64,000 nt of DNA from CAVZVZ01 sp963778895 (GCA_963778895.1 CAVZVZ010000005.1:62001-126000), one strand, 5' to 3'. Counted from the first letter of the stretch, positions 36,701 through 45,731 are shown. The notes: a model not told the origin generated them from the letters alone. Numbers and translations are program-made.

Positions 36701-37052
36701 CCTCGATCACAGGAGTGCCAAAACAGTCACCTTCATCCCAAGTGACGTCGCCGGCGCTGAGGCCGATCCGGATCGACTGGCGCCCGGCCTCGCCGGCGTC
36801 CCATCCATAGACGGCCCGTTGCATAGAAACCGCGGCGGAGACTGCGTCCGCGGCGCCGACGAACGTAGCGATGACGCCGTCACCCGTGCCCTTAACCAGC
36901 GAGCCGTTCGTCTCTTCGACCACGCCACACAAAATCGCGTCGTGCTCCCGGCGCAACCGGTCGGCCATGTCCTCGCCCACCGCCATCCGCAGCTCGGTCG
37001 ACCCGACCATGTCGGTGACCATTACCGTCACCGTCCCGATCCCCTGCACCAC
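33777..37052 (-). CDS. Adenylate/guanylate cyclase-domain AAA-ATPase regulator with TPR region, three frameshifts
   Basis: Residues 1-180 are a class III nucleotide cyclase homology domain with both metal Asp residues (TDMVGST, D14; KGTGDGVI, D58). At the catalytic Asn/Arg site it reads TPVIEASRL, so Asn is replaced by Glu and activity is doubtful. An ATPase domain follows with Walker A LLAGEPGIGKTRLA and Walker B VVLILDDLH, then TPR-like helices. The frame breaks near 34860, 34287 and 34100. Joined pieces end ERRARELIATRF at 33777, giving about 1090 residues. There is no LuxR HTH. It is either a degraded gene or affected by sequence errors. Confidence 0.8.
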
Positions 37053-37385
37053 GCGAGCGTAAGGCCTTCCACGTACCTTGGCGCCACACGGAACGGCAGC
37101 ACTCCGGGCGGGACAGCTCAGTCGGAGCGTGAATCGTCAGCCGGACTGCGTCGAACCACAGCATTTCGCACGGACTGCCCCACGTGACGGCACCGACGCT
37201 CTCCATGCGCATCCGATGACAGTTGGCTTCTTGAACCGATCGAGTCGTCAACGACGTCTGGTCCTCATCACCGGTGATCAGGACCACGAACGACGTCCGC
37301 GGCGCACGATGTTGCATGCCGCGAGCACCCAGTCGGTCGTGTGCATCGACCAGGTGAGGGTGTGGACCGCCGACTCGCGGCGGGC
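37053..37385. other. Non-coding stretch before the tRNA-Val region
   Basis: No reading frame here looks protein-like. It must contain the promoter of the leftward cyclase-type gene just right of 37052. I see no further recognisable element until the solo leader at 37386. Confidence 0.4.
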
Positions 37386-37465
37386 GAACCCTTCGTTTCG
37401 CCTTTCAAACCCAGACTCTGACTAGGGGAAACAGCTCGATCTTGTTGTGATTTCCACAACAGTCG
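37386..37465 (+). repeat. Solo leader-like element abutting tRNA-Val
   Basis: CCCTTCGT, then CTTTCAAACCC, TCTGAC and a hairpin TGTTGTGATTTCCACAACA (37443-37461) occur in the same order as at 28504-28580 ahead of HTH copy C. Here the element runs straight into the 3' end of tRNA-Val at 37466 instead of into GTGGACCTTTGG and an HTH gene. Confidence 0.75.
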
Positions 37466-37539
37466 TGGGCGATATTGGACTCGAACCAACGACCTCTGCC
37501 GTGTGAAGGCAGCGCTCTAGCCAACTGAGCTAATCGCCC
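37466..37539 (-). tRNA. tRNA-Val (CAC)
   Basis: The minus strand folds as a full cloverleaf: acceptor GGGCGAT paired with ATCGCCC and discriminator A, D-arm GCTC...GAGC, anticodon arm CTGCC-TTCACAC-GGCAG with anticodon CAC, and T-arm GTTGG-TTCGAGT-CCAAT. The 3' CCA is not encoded. Its 3' end faces the accessory region to the left, the usual orientation for an integration target. Confidence 0.93.
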
Positions 37540-37716
37540 CGGTAGGGAGCGACCACTGTATCCGACCGGCCTGACCTGCCCGATCCGGCATTCCTAGGGT
37601 GGATTCTGTTGCTATGACGACCGGATCCACACCAGGAATGCGAGGGGGCGAGCGGGGTAGCGTGATCCGAAAAGGATTACGGCGACGAATGCCTGAACGT
37701 GGGAAGGGCAGTCCTG

Positions 37717-38292
37717 ATGGCTGAGGCGTCCGCGGGGACGTTCCAGGAGCGCAGCTTGGCACGGCGGCTGGTGACCGGCGACGAGACAGCGCTCGGCGAA
37801 CTGTACGACGGCTACGGATCTTTCGTTTACGGCCTCGCCCTCCGCGTGATCGCGGACCGGTCCGCGGCCGAGGACGTCACCCAAGATGTCTTCGTCCAGC
37901 TGTGGCAACAGCCCGAGCGGTTCGATCCCACCCGCGGGACGCTGCGCGCCTTCCTCGGCACGATGACCCACCGCCGATCGGTCGACCACATTCGCCGCGA
38001 AGAAGCGCGACGCCGCCGAGAGGACAAGGTCGCAGCCGAACCCGCGCCCATCGCCAGCGTCGACGACAGCATCTTGCGAACCGCGACATGTGCTGCCGTG
38101 CGCGACGCCGTCGCGCTGCTCCCCGATGCGCAACGAGAAGCGCTCGAGCTTGCGTACTTCGAAGGCAACACCTACCGACAGGTCGCGGAGTTGCTCGACA
38201 TCCCCGAAGGCACCGCCAAGTCCCGCCTCCGCCTCGCGCTGGCCCGTATCGCCGAAGTCCTGTATCCGGAGGTGAGCGAGCAGTGGGCATGA
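37717..38292 (+). CDS. ECF-type RNA polymerase sigma factor
   Basis: A 191-residue sigma-70 family protein. Region 2 has YDGYGSFVYGLALRVIADRS and AEDVTQDVFVQLWQ, with FLGTMTHRRSVDHIRREEAR. Region 4 has LLPDAQREALELAYFEGNTY and RQVAELLDIPEGTAKSRLRL. It redirects RNA polymerase to a stress regulon once released from its anti-sigma. ATG 37717 has GAAGGG upstream; GTG 37699 is also in frame. Its stop overlaps the next gene (ATGA), the expected anti-sigma. Confidence 0.9.
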   Translation: MAEASAGTFQERSLARRLVTGDETALGELYDGYGSFVYGLALRVIADRSAAEDVTQDVFVQLWQQPERFDPTRGTLRAFLGTMTHRRSVDHIRREEARRRREDKVAAEPAPIASVDDSILRTATCAAVRDAVALLPDAQREALELAYFEGNTYRQVAELLDIPEGTAKSRLRLALARIAEVLYPEVSEQWA

Positions 38293-39336
38293 ACAGCAAC
38301 GAACGCGACCCGGACCTGCTCGCCGTCTACGCGCTCGACGCAGTCGACGACGACGACGCGCTGATGATCGACGCCACGTTGGCCACGTCGGCCGACGCCG
38401 CGAGTGAGGTCGCCATGCTCACCAACGCCGCCGGCGAGTACGGCGCGGTCACCGTGACACCTCGCTCCCCCGATCCCGCGCTGCGCGACCGTGTGCTCCG
38501 CGCCGGACTGACCTCCCGCCCGGGCGCCGCGGTGCAACCGGCCGACGCTCGAGCGGTTCGGCGCATCGAAGCCGAACGCTTCATCGCCGCTACTGCGCCA
38601 GCTGACACCCGAGCAGTGGGAATCGCCCGTCGATCCACCCGAGTTCTCGGGATGGTCCGTGCGCGACCTCGCATCGCACGTGGCCGCATCCGAAGCCTTG
38701 ACCGCCCAGCTGCTCGACGTAGCGGTCGCGACCGTGCCCGAGTCGGACCTCGGCAACGAGAGCCGGACGCTGCTCACCCAGGCTCGCCATCGCACTCTGA
38801 CGACGGACGAGCTCGTCGACGAGCTCGAGCTGGCCGCCTCGGCCGTCACCCACGCGCTCGACGAGATGGACGCCGAGACGATCGAGACCACCGAGCTCAC
38901 GTGGTGGGGCGCCGAGATGCGGCTCTCCACCTTGTGCGTGTCGCGAGCGTTCGAGACGTGGACCCACGCCGACGACATCCGCCGCGCCGTCGGCCGCGAT
39001 GCCTTACCTCCCCCGGCGCCGAGTCTGGCCACGATGAGCGCGCGCGCCGCCGAGTGGACGGGCTTGATGCTCGCGGTGGCCGGCCATGACATGGCACCCA
39101 CGCGTGCGATTCTCGAGCTCACCGGTGCCGGCGGCTCGACCCACCCCATCGAGCTCGGCCTCGAACCGGCACCCGCCGACGCTCCGCCGGCGTTCACGTT
39201 GCGGCTCGACATCGTCGAGTTCTGCCTCGCTCTCGGCCGACGCGCTCCGGCCGATGGTTTGCACGTCCAGGTCGAGGGCGACGCCGAGCTCGCCGCCGAC
39301 CTGATCGACGCGTTCCCCGCCCTCGCCCAGCTCTAG
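38289..39336 (+). CDS. Anti-sigma-like N-domain fused to a maleylpyruvate isomerase N-domain, frameshifted
   Basis: The first about 95 residues (ERDPDLLAVYALDAVDDDDA, then TLATSADAASEVAMLTNAAG) look like an anti-sigma domain without zinc ligands. After a break near 38590 the next frame gives LLRQLTPEQWESPVDPPEFS, then GWSVRDLASHVAASEALTAQ and FETWTHADDIRRAVG, a mycothiol-dependent maleylpyruvate isomerase (MDMPI)-type helical bundle. Restored length is about 348 residues. Coupled by ATGA to the sigma gene, it is probably its regulator, perhaps sensing thiol state. That role is inference. Confidence 0.75.
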
Positions 39337-39346
39337 CTCGCCGCGG

Positions 39347-40198
39347 TCACCACGCGATGCCGAAGCGCTCGTCGAGCTCCTTGTTCGGTTCCGCGAACAA
39401 CGCGTCGAGCCGCTCTCGCACCTCAGGTTCGATCGCATAGGGCTTGCGAGCCGCGTTGTGCCGAATGAACTCGACGGGCTGATATTCGAGACCCAAGAAC
39501 TCGAGCGCTGTCGCGAACGTGGTCTCGGGATCGGTGAGCAGATCCTCGCTGCGTAGGAGCAACATCTGCTCACGCGGATAATGCGTCAACCAACGGTCGA
39601 TCTGTTCGACATAACGACCGCGACCCACGTAGCTGTACAGCGCAACCGGCCCACCGCCCGACGGTGCCGTGCCATCGACGATGGCCTGGAACGTCGCGTC
39701 GACCCGCCTCGGTTCGGCGTCGATGGCGTCGGCGAACGACAGCGTCTCGAGACCCATGTTGAAGTTCATCTTGTGTTGCGACGCGGCCCGTTCGGCCGGG
39801 TTCCGCAACAACACGATCAGCTTGGCGGCGGGCACGGTGGCCGCGGCCCGCTGCGGCGACAAGGGATGAAACAGGTAGTACGGCGTCTTCTCGCCGGTGA
39901 CGATCCGATGACCGGTCTTGGCTCGTAGGGAGTCGATCTTCGCTCGCCGCGGGAAGTGCGACCGGAAGTACGACTCGCCTTCGTCCCAGTGGTTGTCGAA
40001 GTAGTGGATCTCCCCCACGCCCGGTTCGACGAGGACGCCAGGATGGTCGCGCAGGTAGCGATAGAGCGACGTGGTACCGGCCTTCTGAGCACCGATGATC
40101 ATGAAGTCCGGCAGGCTGCGCCATTTGCTCGTGGCCTTGCGAACGGCCGGCCGTACCTGCGCCTTGGCGCGTTTCAGACCGGTCGGCAGTCGAGGCAC
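39347..40198 (-). CDS. PAPS-dependent sulfotransferase
   Basis: A 283-residue soluble sulfotransferase. The 5'-phosphosulfate loop is FMIIGAQKAGTTSLYRYLRD; the 3'-phosphate region is KLIVLLRNPAERAASQHKMN; YSYVGRGRYVEQIDRWLTHY follows. It transfers sulfate from PAPS to an alcohol or sugar hydroxyl. The acceptor is unknown, but two further sulfotransferase genes occur in the glycan locus. It ends 10 bp from the convergent anti-sigma fusion gene. Confidence 0.88.
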   Translation of the reverse strand: MPRLPTGLKRAKAQVRPAVRKATSKWRSLPDFMIIGAQKAGTTSLYRYLRDHPGVLVEPGVGEIHYFDNHWDEGESYFRSHFPRRAKIDSLRAKTGHRIVTGEKTPYYLFHPLSPQRAAATVPAAKLIVLLRNPAERAASQHKMNFNMGLETLSFADAIDAEPRRVDATFQAIVDGTAPSGGGPVALYSYVGRGRYVEQIDRWLTHYPREQMLLLRSEDLLTDPETTFATALEFLGLEYQPVEFIRHNAARKPYAIEPEVRERLDALFAEPNKELDERFGIAW

Positions 40199-40207
40199 CG
40201 GCGCATG

Positions 40208-40585
40208 TTACTGAGCGGGATAGGCCCGCAGCTCCACCACGTTGCCGTCCGGATCGCGCACGTACAACGCGCGGGCCTCACCGCGTGCACCCCAGCGAAC
40301 GTCGGGGCCGTCGACCACGTCGAAGCGACCGGATTCGGCCAACGCGTCGACGTCGTCGGTCACCACGAGGCAGATGTGGTCGACGTTCTGGCCGCTGCGC
40401 TCGTTCGGCAGCACATCCATGATCGTGCCCTCGTTGATGCGAACCGAGGGGAAGAAGACCTCACCACGTTCCCATTCGTCGAGCCGCAGCACCTCGAGCC
40501 CGAGCTCGTCGCGGTACCACTCGATCGAACGATGTACGTCGGCCACGTTCAACACCACATGGTCGAGACCCACGACGTTCACCAT
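40208..40585 (-). CDS. VOC-family (glyoxalase/dioxygenase-like) protein
   Basis: A 125-residue protein with two beta-alpha-beta-beta-beta modules: VVGLDHVVLNVADVHRSIEW, DELGLEVLRLDEW, VDHICLVVTDDVDALAES and ALYVRDPDGNVVELRAYP. Metal ligands are suggested by H in GLDHVVL, H in VDHICL and E in VVELRAY. Substrate unknown. It lies 9 bp from the sulfotransferase in the same direction, so it is probably co-transcribed. Confidence 0.85.
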   Translation of the reverse strand: MVNVVGLDHVVLNVADVHRSIEWYRDELGLEVLRLDEWERGEVFFPSVRINEGTIMDVLPNERSGQNVDHICLVVTDDVDALAESGRFDVVDGPDVRWGARGEARALYVRDPDGNVVELRAYPAQ

Positions 40586-40595
40586 GTCGAAAGCC

Positions 40596-41262
40596 TACGA
40601 CCCGTTGGGGTTCAAGCAGAGCCGGATCTGGTCCGCTTGGAGGTCGAAGGCCTCGAGGCGTGCCGGGGCACGGACGACCCAGATCGAGCACCTGGTCGAT
40701 GCGCATCGCACCGATCGCGCTGCACTCGTTGGGGACCGGCGTGATGCGTCCATCGACGGAGGTCAGCACCACACACGTGTTCACGTCGAACGACGTTCCT
40801 GTCTGGACGTTGACGTCACGATCATCGCTCGACGACGAGGACGACGTGGCCCAAGCCGCGAATCCGAGCATCGCCACCACCGCGACCACGACCACCGCGA
40901 CGATCGGACCCACCCGCGTGCCGCCCGGCCGTACTCCCGCCCGCGTTCACGTGCTGCGGCTGCAGATCCGCGACACGCGGTGTGACCGGTGCGGTGCGCT
41001 TGGCTCGGGCACCACTCTGCTCCCACACGGGTGTGTCACCGCGTAGCCGGGTGTCGTAGTCGGCGCGACGGGCCGGGCTGCGAAGGACCTGCCATGCGGC
41101 GTTGAGCTCGCGCATGTGGAACTCGGCCCGCTCGCGCGCCTCGGGGGTCTCATCGCCTTGACGATCGGGGTGGTACTTCAGCGCGCGCTCTGTGTAGGCG
41201 CGCTTGACTTCGTCATGACTCGCGTTGGGCGCGACCCCAAGGACTTCGTAGTGCGTCGCCGT
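40596..41262 (-). CDS. Membrane-anchored J-domain protein, two frameshifts
   Basis: The N-terminus is a J-domain: THYEVLGVAPNASHDEVKRA, YTERALKYHPDRQGDE with the HPD tripeptide, and ELNAAWQVLRSPARRADYDT. After a proline/glycine linker the frame shifts near 40948 into a transmembrane segment GPIVAVVVVAVVAMLGFAAW. An exported Cys-containing domain follows (TGTSFDVNTCVVLTSVDGR), with another shift near 40667 and an end at 40596. No ATG, GTG or TTG fits the J-domain start; ACG at 41260-41262 stands where ATG is expected. It probably recruits DnaK to the membrane. Confidence 0.7.
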
Positions 41263-41281
41263 TCCGCCAGAGTAGCTGCGG

Positions 41282-42266
41282 TCAGAACAGCTCGATGTCG
41301 CCGAGGCGCACGTCCCACTGCTCGAGTGGCGGCATGTCCGTCTCGGTCACCGCTCGCCACGTCATGATCGGCCCCTGTTTGGGCAACGGCACGAAGCGGC
41401 CGGGTGGGAACCGACGATGATCGATCCGGATCAGGTAGTCGGCTCCCGACACCCGCGCCAGCTCCAACACCAGCTTCTGCTCGATCTCGCTGCTGGCCCC
41501 AGGCACCAAGATGTCGGCGACGACGGCTTCGACGGCGCCGCCGCGGAGCCGCAGGCGGAACACCAAGAACCCGTCGACCAGGTCGGTGCCGGCGCGCAAC
41601 ACCCGATACGCCAGCGGGCCGAGGCCGTACCGCCACCGGAAGAACTCGGTCGTTCGGCGGGTGCGCAGGCCGTTCACCGCGGGCTGCGAGGCCAGCAACG
41701 AGTCGATGGCCGCCTTGTCGGCGAAGGCCGCGAGCGGGCGGGTCGCCGGCGTCGGATTCGAGCGACCACTTGTCGGCGGGCACCCGCGAGCTCGCCATGC
41801 GGGCGAGCGCGTTCAGGCCGGCGGGCCGGATCCGCACCGGGAGCCGACCTACGACCTGCCATCCCATCTTCAGGTAGCCGGGTCGACTCTGGTCGTTCGG
41901 CGTATTGAAGATGAAGTCGACGTCCTCGGCGATCAACTCGTCGATCGCGCCCAGGGTGAGCTTGGTGAAGATGCCCCGACCCTGGAAATCGGGATGGGTC
42001 GCGGTGTCGACGGCCCGGACCGCTCGTGCGACCGATACGCCCGGGCCGCGGTCCCACTCCCAGCGCAGGAACGTGCGGAAACCCGCCAGCTCGCCGTCGA
42101 CTTCGGCCACCCACATCGGCGATGGGCCGAACACGTTGTCACGGTGCTTCCAGTTGAACAGCGCCTCGTTCGGCTCGCCCTCACGCCATCCGAGCGCAGC
42201 CGCGGCCAGGTCGAGGATCTGGGGCGAGTCCTCGGGGCGCGCGCGGCGCACGACGACATCAGTCAT
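41282..42266 (-). CDS. GNAT-family N-acetyltransferase, frameshifted
   Basis: The first frame gives VVVRRARPEDSPQILDLAAA, WVAEVDGELAGFRTFLRWEW, VDTATHPDFQGRGIFTKLTL (the acetyl-CoA pyrophosphate loop QGRGIF) and FNTPNDQSRPGYLKMGW. After SLESDAGD one base near 41745 shifts the frame into PLAAFADKAAIDSLLASQPA, WRYGLGPLAYRVLRAG and the end DVRLGDIELF. Restored length is about 328 residues. Acceptor unknown; given the position it may act on a sugar amine or a cell-wall component. Confidence 0.8.
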
Positions 42267-42319
42267 GGATCACGATGACCAGGGCAGCAGCGCGGATCAC
42301 GCGCGCGACCAGGGTGGGG

Positions 42320-42823
42320 TCAGTCGTACGCGTGTCGGCGCTTACGGGCGGCCAGAGCGAGCAGACCACCCACGACGATCAACATGAGCGCGATCTGCAC
42401 GAGCAAGGACGAGTTCGAGCCGGTGACGGGCAGCGGACCAGCCGATTGGCCGCCGGTACCGATCACGGTCAGGACGTTGCTCAACTCGATACCGCAATCG
42501 ACAAGGATCAAATAGTCACCACCCGGCAAGGCGGGATAGACCACCGGGATGTCGACGGGACCGTCGGTGTCGTTCGAAACCGTGGCCGAACCGATCGCGA
42601 CTTTCTGTCCGTCGACGATGATGAAGGCGTTGGCCTGCACGCCGGGAACGCAGTTGATGCAGTGCAAGGTTCCGGGAGTGGAGACGTTGGCCTGGATCTC
42701 CGTGGGGTCGGCAATGCAACCGGGCTGGCCGGGGATGTACTGAGCAGATGCGGGCGGCGTCGGCATCGCGAACGCGACGAACACGCCAAGCACGACTGCC
42801 AGAACCGCGAACCGTCGAATCAA
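42320..42823 (-). CDS. LPxTG-anchored surface protein
   Basis: A 167-residue exported protein. The signal peptide is MIRRFAVLAVVLGVFVAFAM followed by PASAQ. The body has four cysteines (QPGCIADPTEI, LHCINCVPG, VDCGIELS). The C-terminus is LPVTG, a hydrophobic span and the basic tail RKRRHAYD, the sortase sorting signal. TTG at 42821-42823 was chosen because GGAGGAG lies 5 bp upstream and the signal peptide begins there; the longer frame upstream is unlikely. No sortase is seen in the window. It is divergent from the glycan locus. Confidence 0.82.
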   Translation of the reverse strand: MIRRFAVLAVVLGVFVAFAMPTPPASAQYIPGQPGCIADPTEIQANVSTPGTLHCINCVPGVQANAFIIVDGQKVAIGSATVSNDTDGPVDIPVVYPALPGGDYLILVDCGIELSNVLTVIGTGGQSAGPLPVTGSNSSLLVQIALMLIVVGGLLALAARKRRHAYD

Positions 42824-43015
42824 CTTGTCTCCTCCGCCGACCTGTCGGAGCCCGGACGTATATGACGTATGTGACGAACTGTCGGGGCACATTGTGGCAA
42901 ACCAGCCATCCCAGGTCCAGGATGCTCCCTCGTACCCCTTCGGAGGGCCATCGACACGAATGCCCCCTTCCATTAGGATCATCTGTCACATCGGGGGGCG
43001 AAATGGGAGCTGCGC

Positions 43016-44911
43016 GTGGCTGACTCCGGCAGTTTGGGGGGTGACCCCAGCACCAAGAAGCGCCTAGGACGCTTCTTCGAGGAACACCGGCTGGTCATCC
43101 AGGCCGGGCTGGATTGTCTGGGCTGGATCGTTGCCCTGCCCGCGGCCCTGATCCTGCGCTACGAATTCGAGTTCTCCCCCGACATGTGGGGCCCCTTCCG
43201 TCTCGGCGGGCTGGTCGTAGCCGTCTCCGCCGCCTGCTTGCTGCAGTTCACCATCGGCCTCGCACTCGGGCTGTATCGGGGCCGTTGGCGCTATGGGTCC
43301 TTCGACGAGATAGCTCATTTGGCCCGGTCGGCCGCGGTCGTCACCGTCCTGCTCGGGGTCGTCAACGCCATCGCGTCCAAGCGGCTCGTGCCGGTGAGCG
43401 TCGTCTTCGCCAGCGGCGTGATCGCCCTGCTCATGATGGCCGGCGTGCGCTACACGTGGCGCCTCATCCTCGAGAAGAGCCGCCGCCCGTCGAGCGAGTC
43501 GGCCACACGGGTGTTGGTCTTCGGAGCCGGTGAGGCGGGCGCCCAACTGCTCACCTCGATGCTGCGCAACCCCACGAGCCCGTACATCCCGGTAGGCCTG
43601 CTCGACGACGATCCGACCAAGCGGAACCTCAACATCATGGGCGTAGCGGTGCTCGGCGATCGCAAGGCCATCCCCCGCGCCGCGCAGCGCACGGGCGCCA
43701 CTGCCCTGATCATCGCCGTGCCCGAAGCGGGTGGTGACATGGTCCGCCAGATCAGCGATCTGGCCCTCGACGCCGACCTCGATCTGAAGATCCTGCCGCC
43801 GCTCGAGGAGCTGCTCGACGGCGTCGTCGGCTTGGGCGACGTGCGGTCGGTGACCGAGGCCGACCTCCTCGGTCGCCACGAGATCGACACCGACATCGAC
43901 GCCATCGCCGGCTACCTCACCGGCAAGCGAGTGCTCGTCACGGGTGCGGGCGGCTCGATCGGTTCGGAGCTGTGCCGCCAGATCTCGCGCTTCGCACCCG
44001 ATCAGTTGGTCATGCTCGACCGCGACGAGTCAGCGCTGCACGGCGTTCAGCTCGCGATCGAGGGCCGCGCCATGCTCGACTCGCGCAACCTCGTCGTCGC
44101 CGACATCCGCGACAACCGCCGCCTGGTGCAGGTCTTCGAGGAACACCAGCCGCAGGTCGTCTTCCATGCCGCGGCGCTCAAGCACCTGCCGCTCCTCGAG
44201 ATGCACCCGCGCGAAGCGTTCAAGACCAATGTCCTCGGCACCTTGGCGATGCTCGATGTCGCGACCGAGTTCGGCATCGACCGCTTCATCAACATCTCGA
44301 CTGACAAAGCCGCCGATCCGGTCAGCGTCTTGGGCTACACCAAGCGGGTCGCCGAACGGCTCACGGCCGCGGCCACCTCCGACTGCGCCGGCACGTACCT
44401 CAGCGTGCGGTTCGGCAACGTGCTCGGTAGCCGGGGGTCGGTGCTCACCGCGTTCCGGGCCCAGGTCGAAGCGGGCGGACCGATCACCGTCACCCATCCC
44501 GACGTCACCCGTTACTTCATGACCGTCGAAGAAGCGGTCCAACTGGTCATCCAAGCGGGTGCCGTGGGTCGCGACGGTGAAGCGCTGGTGCTCGACATGG
44601 GCGAGCCCGTGCGGATCGACGACGTCGCCCGCCGGCTCGCGGCGCAGGCCTCGCGGCCGATCGAGATCACCTACACGGGTCTGCGGCCCGGCGAGAAGCT
44701 GCACGAGGTGCTGTTCGGCGGCGACGAACGCGGCGAATCACCGGGCCATCCGCGGATCACCCACGTCTCGGTGCCGCCGCTGCCGGGCGACACCGTCGAG
44801 GCGCTGCCCGACGACCTGGAAGACAGCGAGCTGGTCGCCGCCCTGCACCGCCTCACGAGCGATGCCCCCCAGCCCGAGTCGGCGCAAGAGCCGGCCGGGC
44901 CCGACGCCTGA
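43016..44911 (+). CDS. CapD/PglF-type UDP-sugar 4,6-dehydratase (membrane)
   Basis: A 631-residue protein: four N-terminal spans (about 25-130), a CoA-binding-like Rossmann domain (VLVFGAGEAGAQLLTSMLRN) and a C-terminal SDR dehydratase (RVLVTGAGGSIGSELCRQIS; NISTDKAADPVSVLGYTKRV; RFGNVLGSRGSV). The family makes UDP-4-keto-6-deoxy-GlcNAc as the first step of diacetylbacillosamine or related sugars. GTG start at 43016. It heads the surface-glycan locus; the matching aminotransferase, acetyltransferase and initiating transferase are at 48029, 45667 and 46299. Confidence 0.88.
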   Translation: MADSGSLGGDPSTKKRLGRFFEEHRLVIQAGLDCLGWIVALPAALILRYEFEFSPDMWGPFRLGGLVVAVSAACLLQFTIGLALGLYRGRWRYGSFDEIAHLARSAAVVTVLLGVVNAIASKRLVPVSVVFASGVIALLMMAGVRYTWRLILEKSRRPSSESATRVLVFGAGEAGAQLLTSMLRNPTSPYIPVGLLDDDPTKRNLNIMGVAVLGDRKAIPRAAQRTGATALIIAVPEAGGDMVRQISDLALDADLDLKILPPLEELLDGVVGLGDVRSVTEADLLGRHEIDTDIDAIAGYLTGKRVLVTGAGGSIGSELCRQISRFAPDQLVMLDRDESALHGVQLAIEGRAMLDSRNLVVADIRDNRRLVQVFEEHQPQVVFHAAALKHLPLLEMHPREAFKTNVLGTLAMLDVATEFGIDRFINISTDKAADPVSVLGYTKRVAERLTAAATSDCAGTYLSVRFGNVLGSRGSVLTAFRAQVEAGGPITVTHPDVTRYFMTVEEAVQLVIQAGAVGRDGEALVLDMGEPVRIDDVARRLAAQASRPIEITYTGLRPGEKLHEVLFGGDERGESPGHPRITHVSVPPLPGDTVEALPDDLEDSELVAALHRLTSDAPQPESAQEPAGPDA

Positions 44912-44920
44912 CCCGTCCGG

Positions 44921-45731
44921 GTGCAGGTGCCCGCGTCGCTGCACTACACCGACGCGCTCTATGGCCTGACCGTCGGCGCGGTGGCAACCGGCCTCACCAT
45001 GCTGGCCACGGCACGCCGACCCCTCTGGGCACGCGCGGCGGTGCTCGGTGCAGCCGCCGCAGCCGGTCTCGTGGCCATGTTCCTCGCCCGTGCCGTGCGG
45101 CGGGGGTTGATCGATGACGTGACGACCACTGCGGCCATCAGCGTGGTGGCGGTCGGAGCGCTGGCGGGAGTCGGTTGGTCGATGCTGGCGAGGCATCTGA
45201 GCAGTCGCTGGCTCACCGCTGTCGTGCTGATCACCGGTGGCGGCGTGTGGGCGGCCGTACCCGACACCGAGACAGCGGTCGCCGTCATGGCGGCATGGCT
45301 GCCCTTCGCGGTCTGGGCGGTCGTGGCCCCCTCCCGGCCGGCGCCGCCACGGGGGGCCGCGCTGGTCACCGCGGGCTGGTGCGCGCTCGCGATCGTGATG
45401 GCGTGGGCCGCGGCGTGGGGCGCCTCGGCGCGCGATTCGTCGCTGCCGGGGGCGCTGGCGTGCTTCGGCGTCGCCCTCGTGGTGTTCGTCCCTCCGCTTG
45501 GTGACGCGATCGACGCCTGCGCCCATTCCACTCCTCGTGGTTCACGTCGTGGCCGTGGCGATCGCGGCGCGGTGGGCGGCGTTCGCGGTGACGATCAGCG
45601 GTGGAGTCGTCCGCAGCCTGGTTGTGGTCGCGGGTTGCGCGATCGCTCTCGGGGCCGTGGCCGCGGTCAGCGCTCGACGACGCGAGCGGGAACACCAACC
45701 ACCGTCTGTCCCGGCGCCACATCCTCGGTGA
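44921..45731 (+). CDS. Multi-pass membrane protein, frameshifted
   Basis: Ala/Val-rich protein with about eight spans. The first frame runs from GTG 44921 (SLHYTDALYGLTVGAVATGL, AAWLPFAVWAVVAPSRPAPP) to about 45500. The next frame continues PIPLLVVHVVAVAIAARWAA and GGVVRSLVVVAGCAIALGAV to 45731. No family recognised. Its end overlaps the convergent acetyltransferase by 65 bp. Confidence 0.55.

Noticed and set aside
28518..37410. Repeated CTTTCAAACCC motifs as a CRISPR array
   Set aside because: The repeats are too few, widely and unevenly spaced, in both orientations, and tied to HTH genes; no cas genes are present.
29550..37466. An integrase gene inside the putative island
   Set aside because: I found no tyrosine or serine recombinase catalytic motif on either strand between the two tRNA sequences; the HTH genes lack a catalytic domain.
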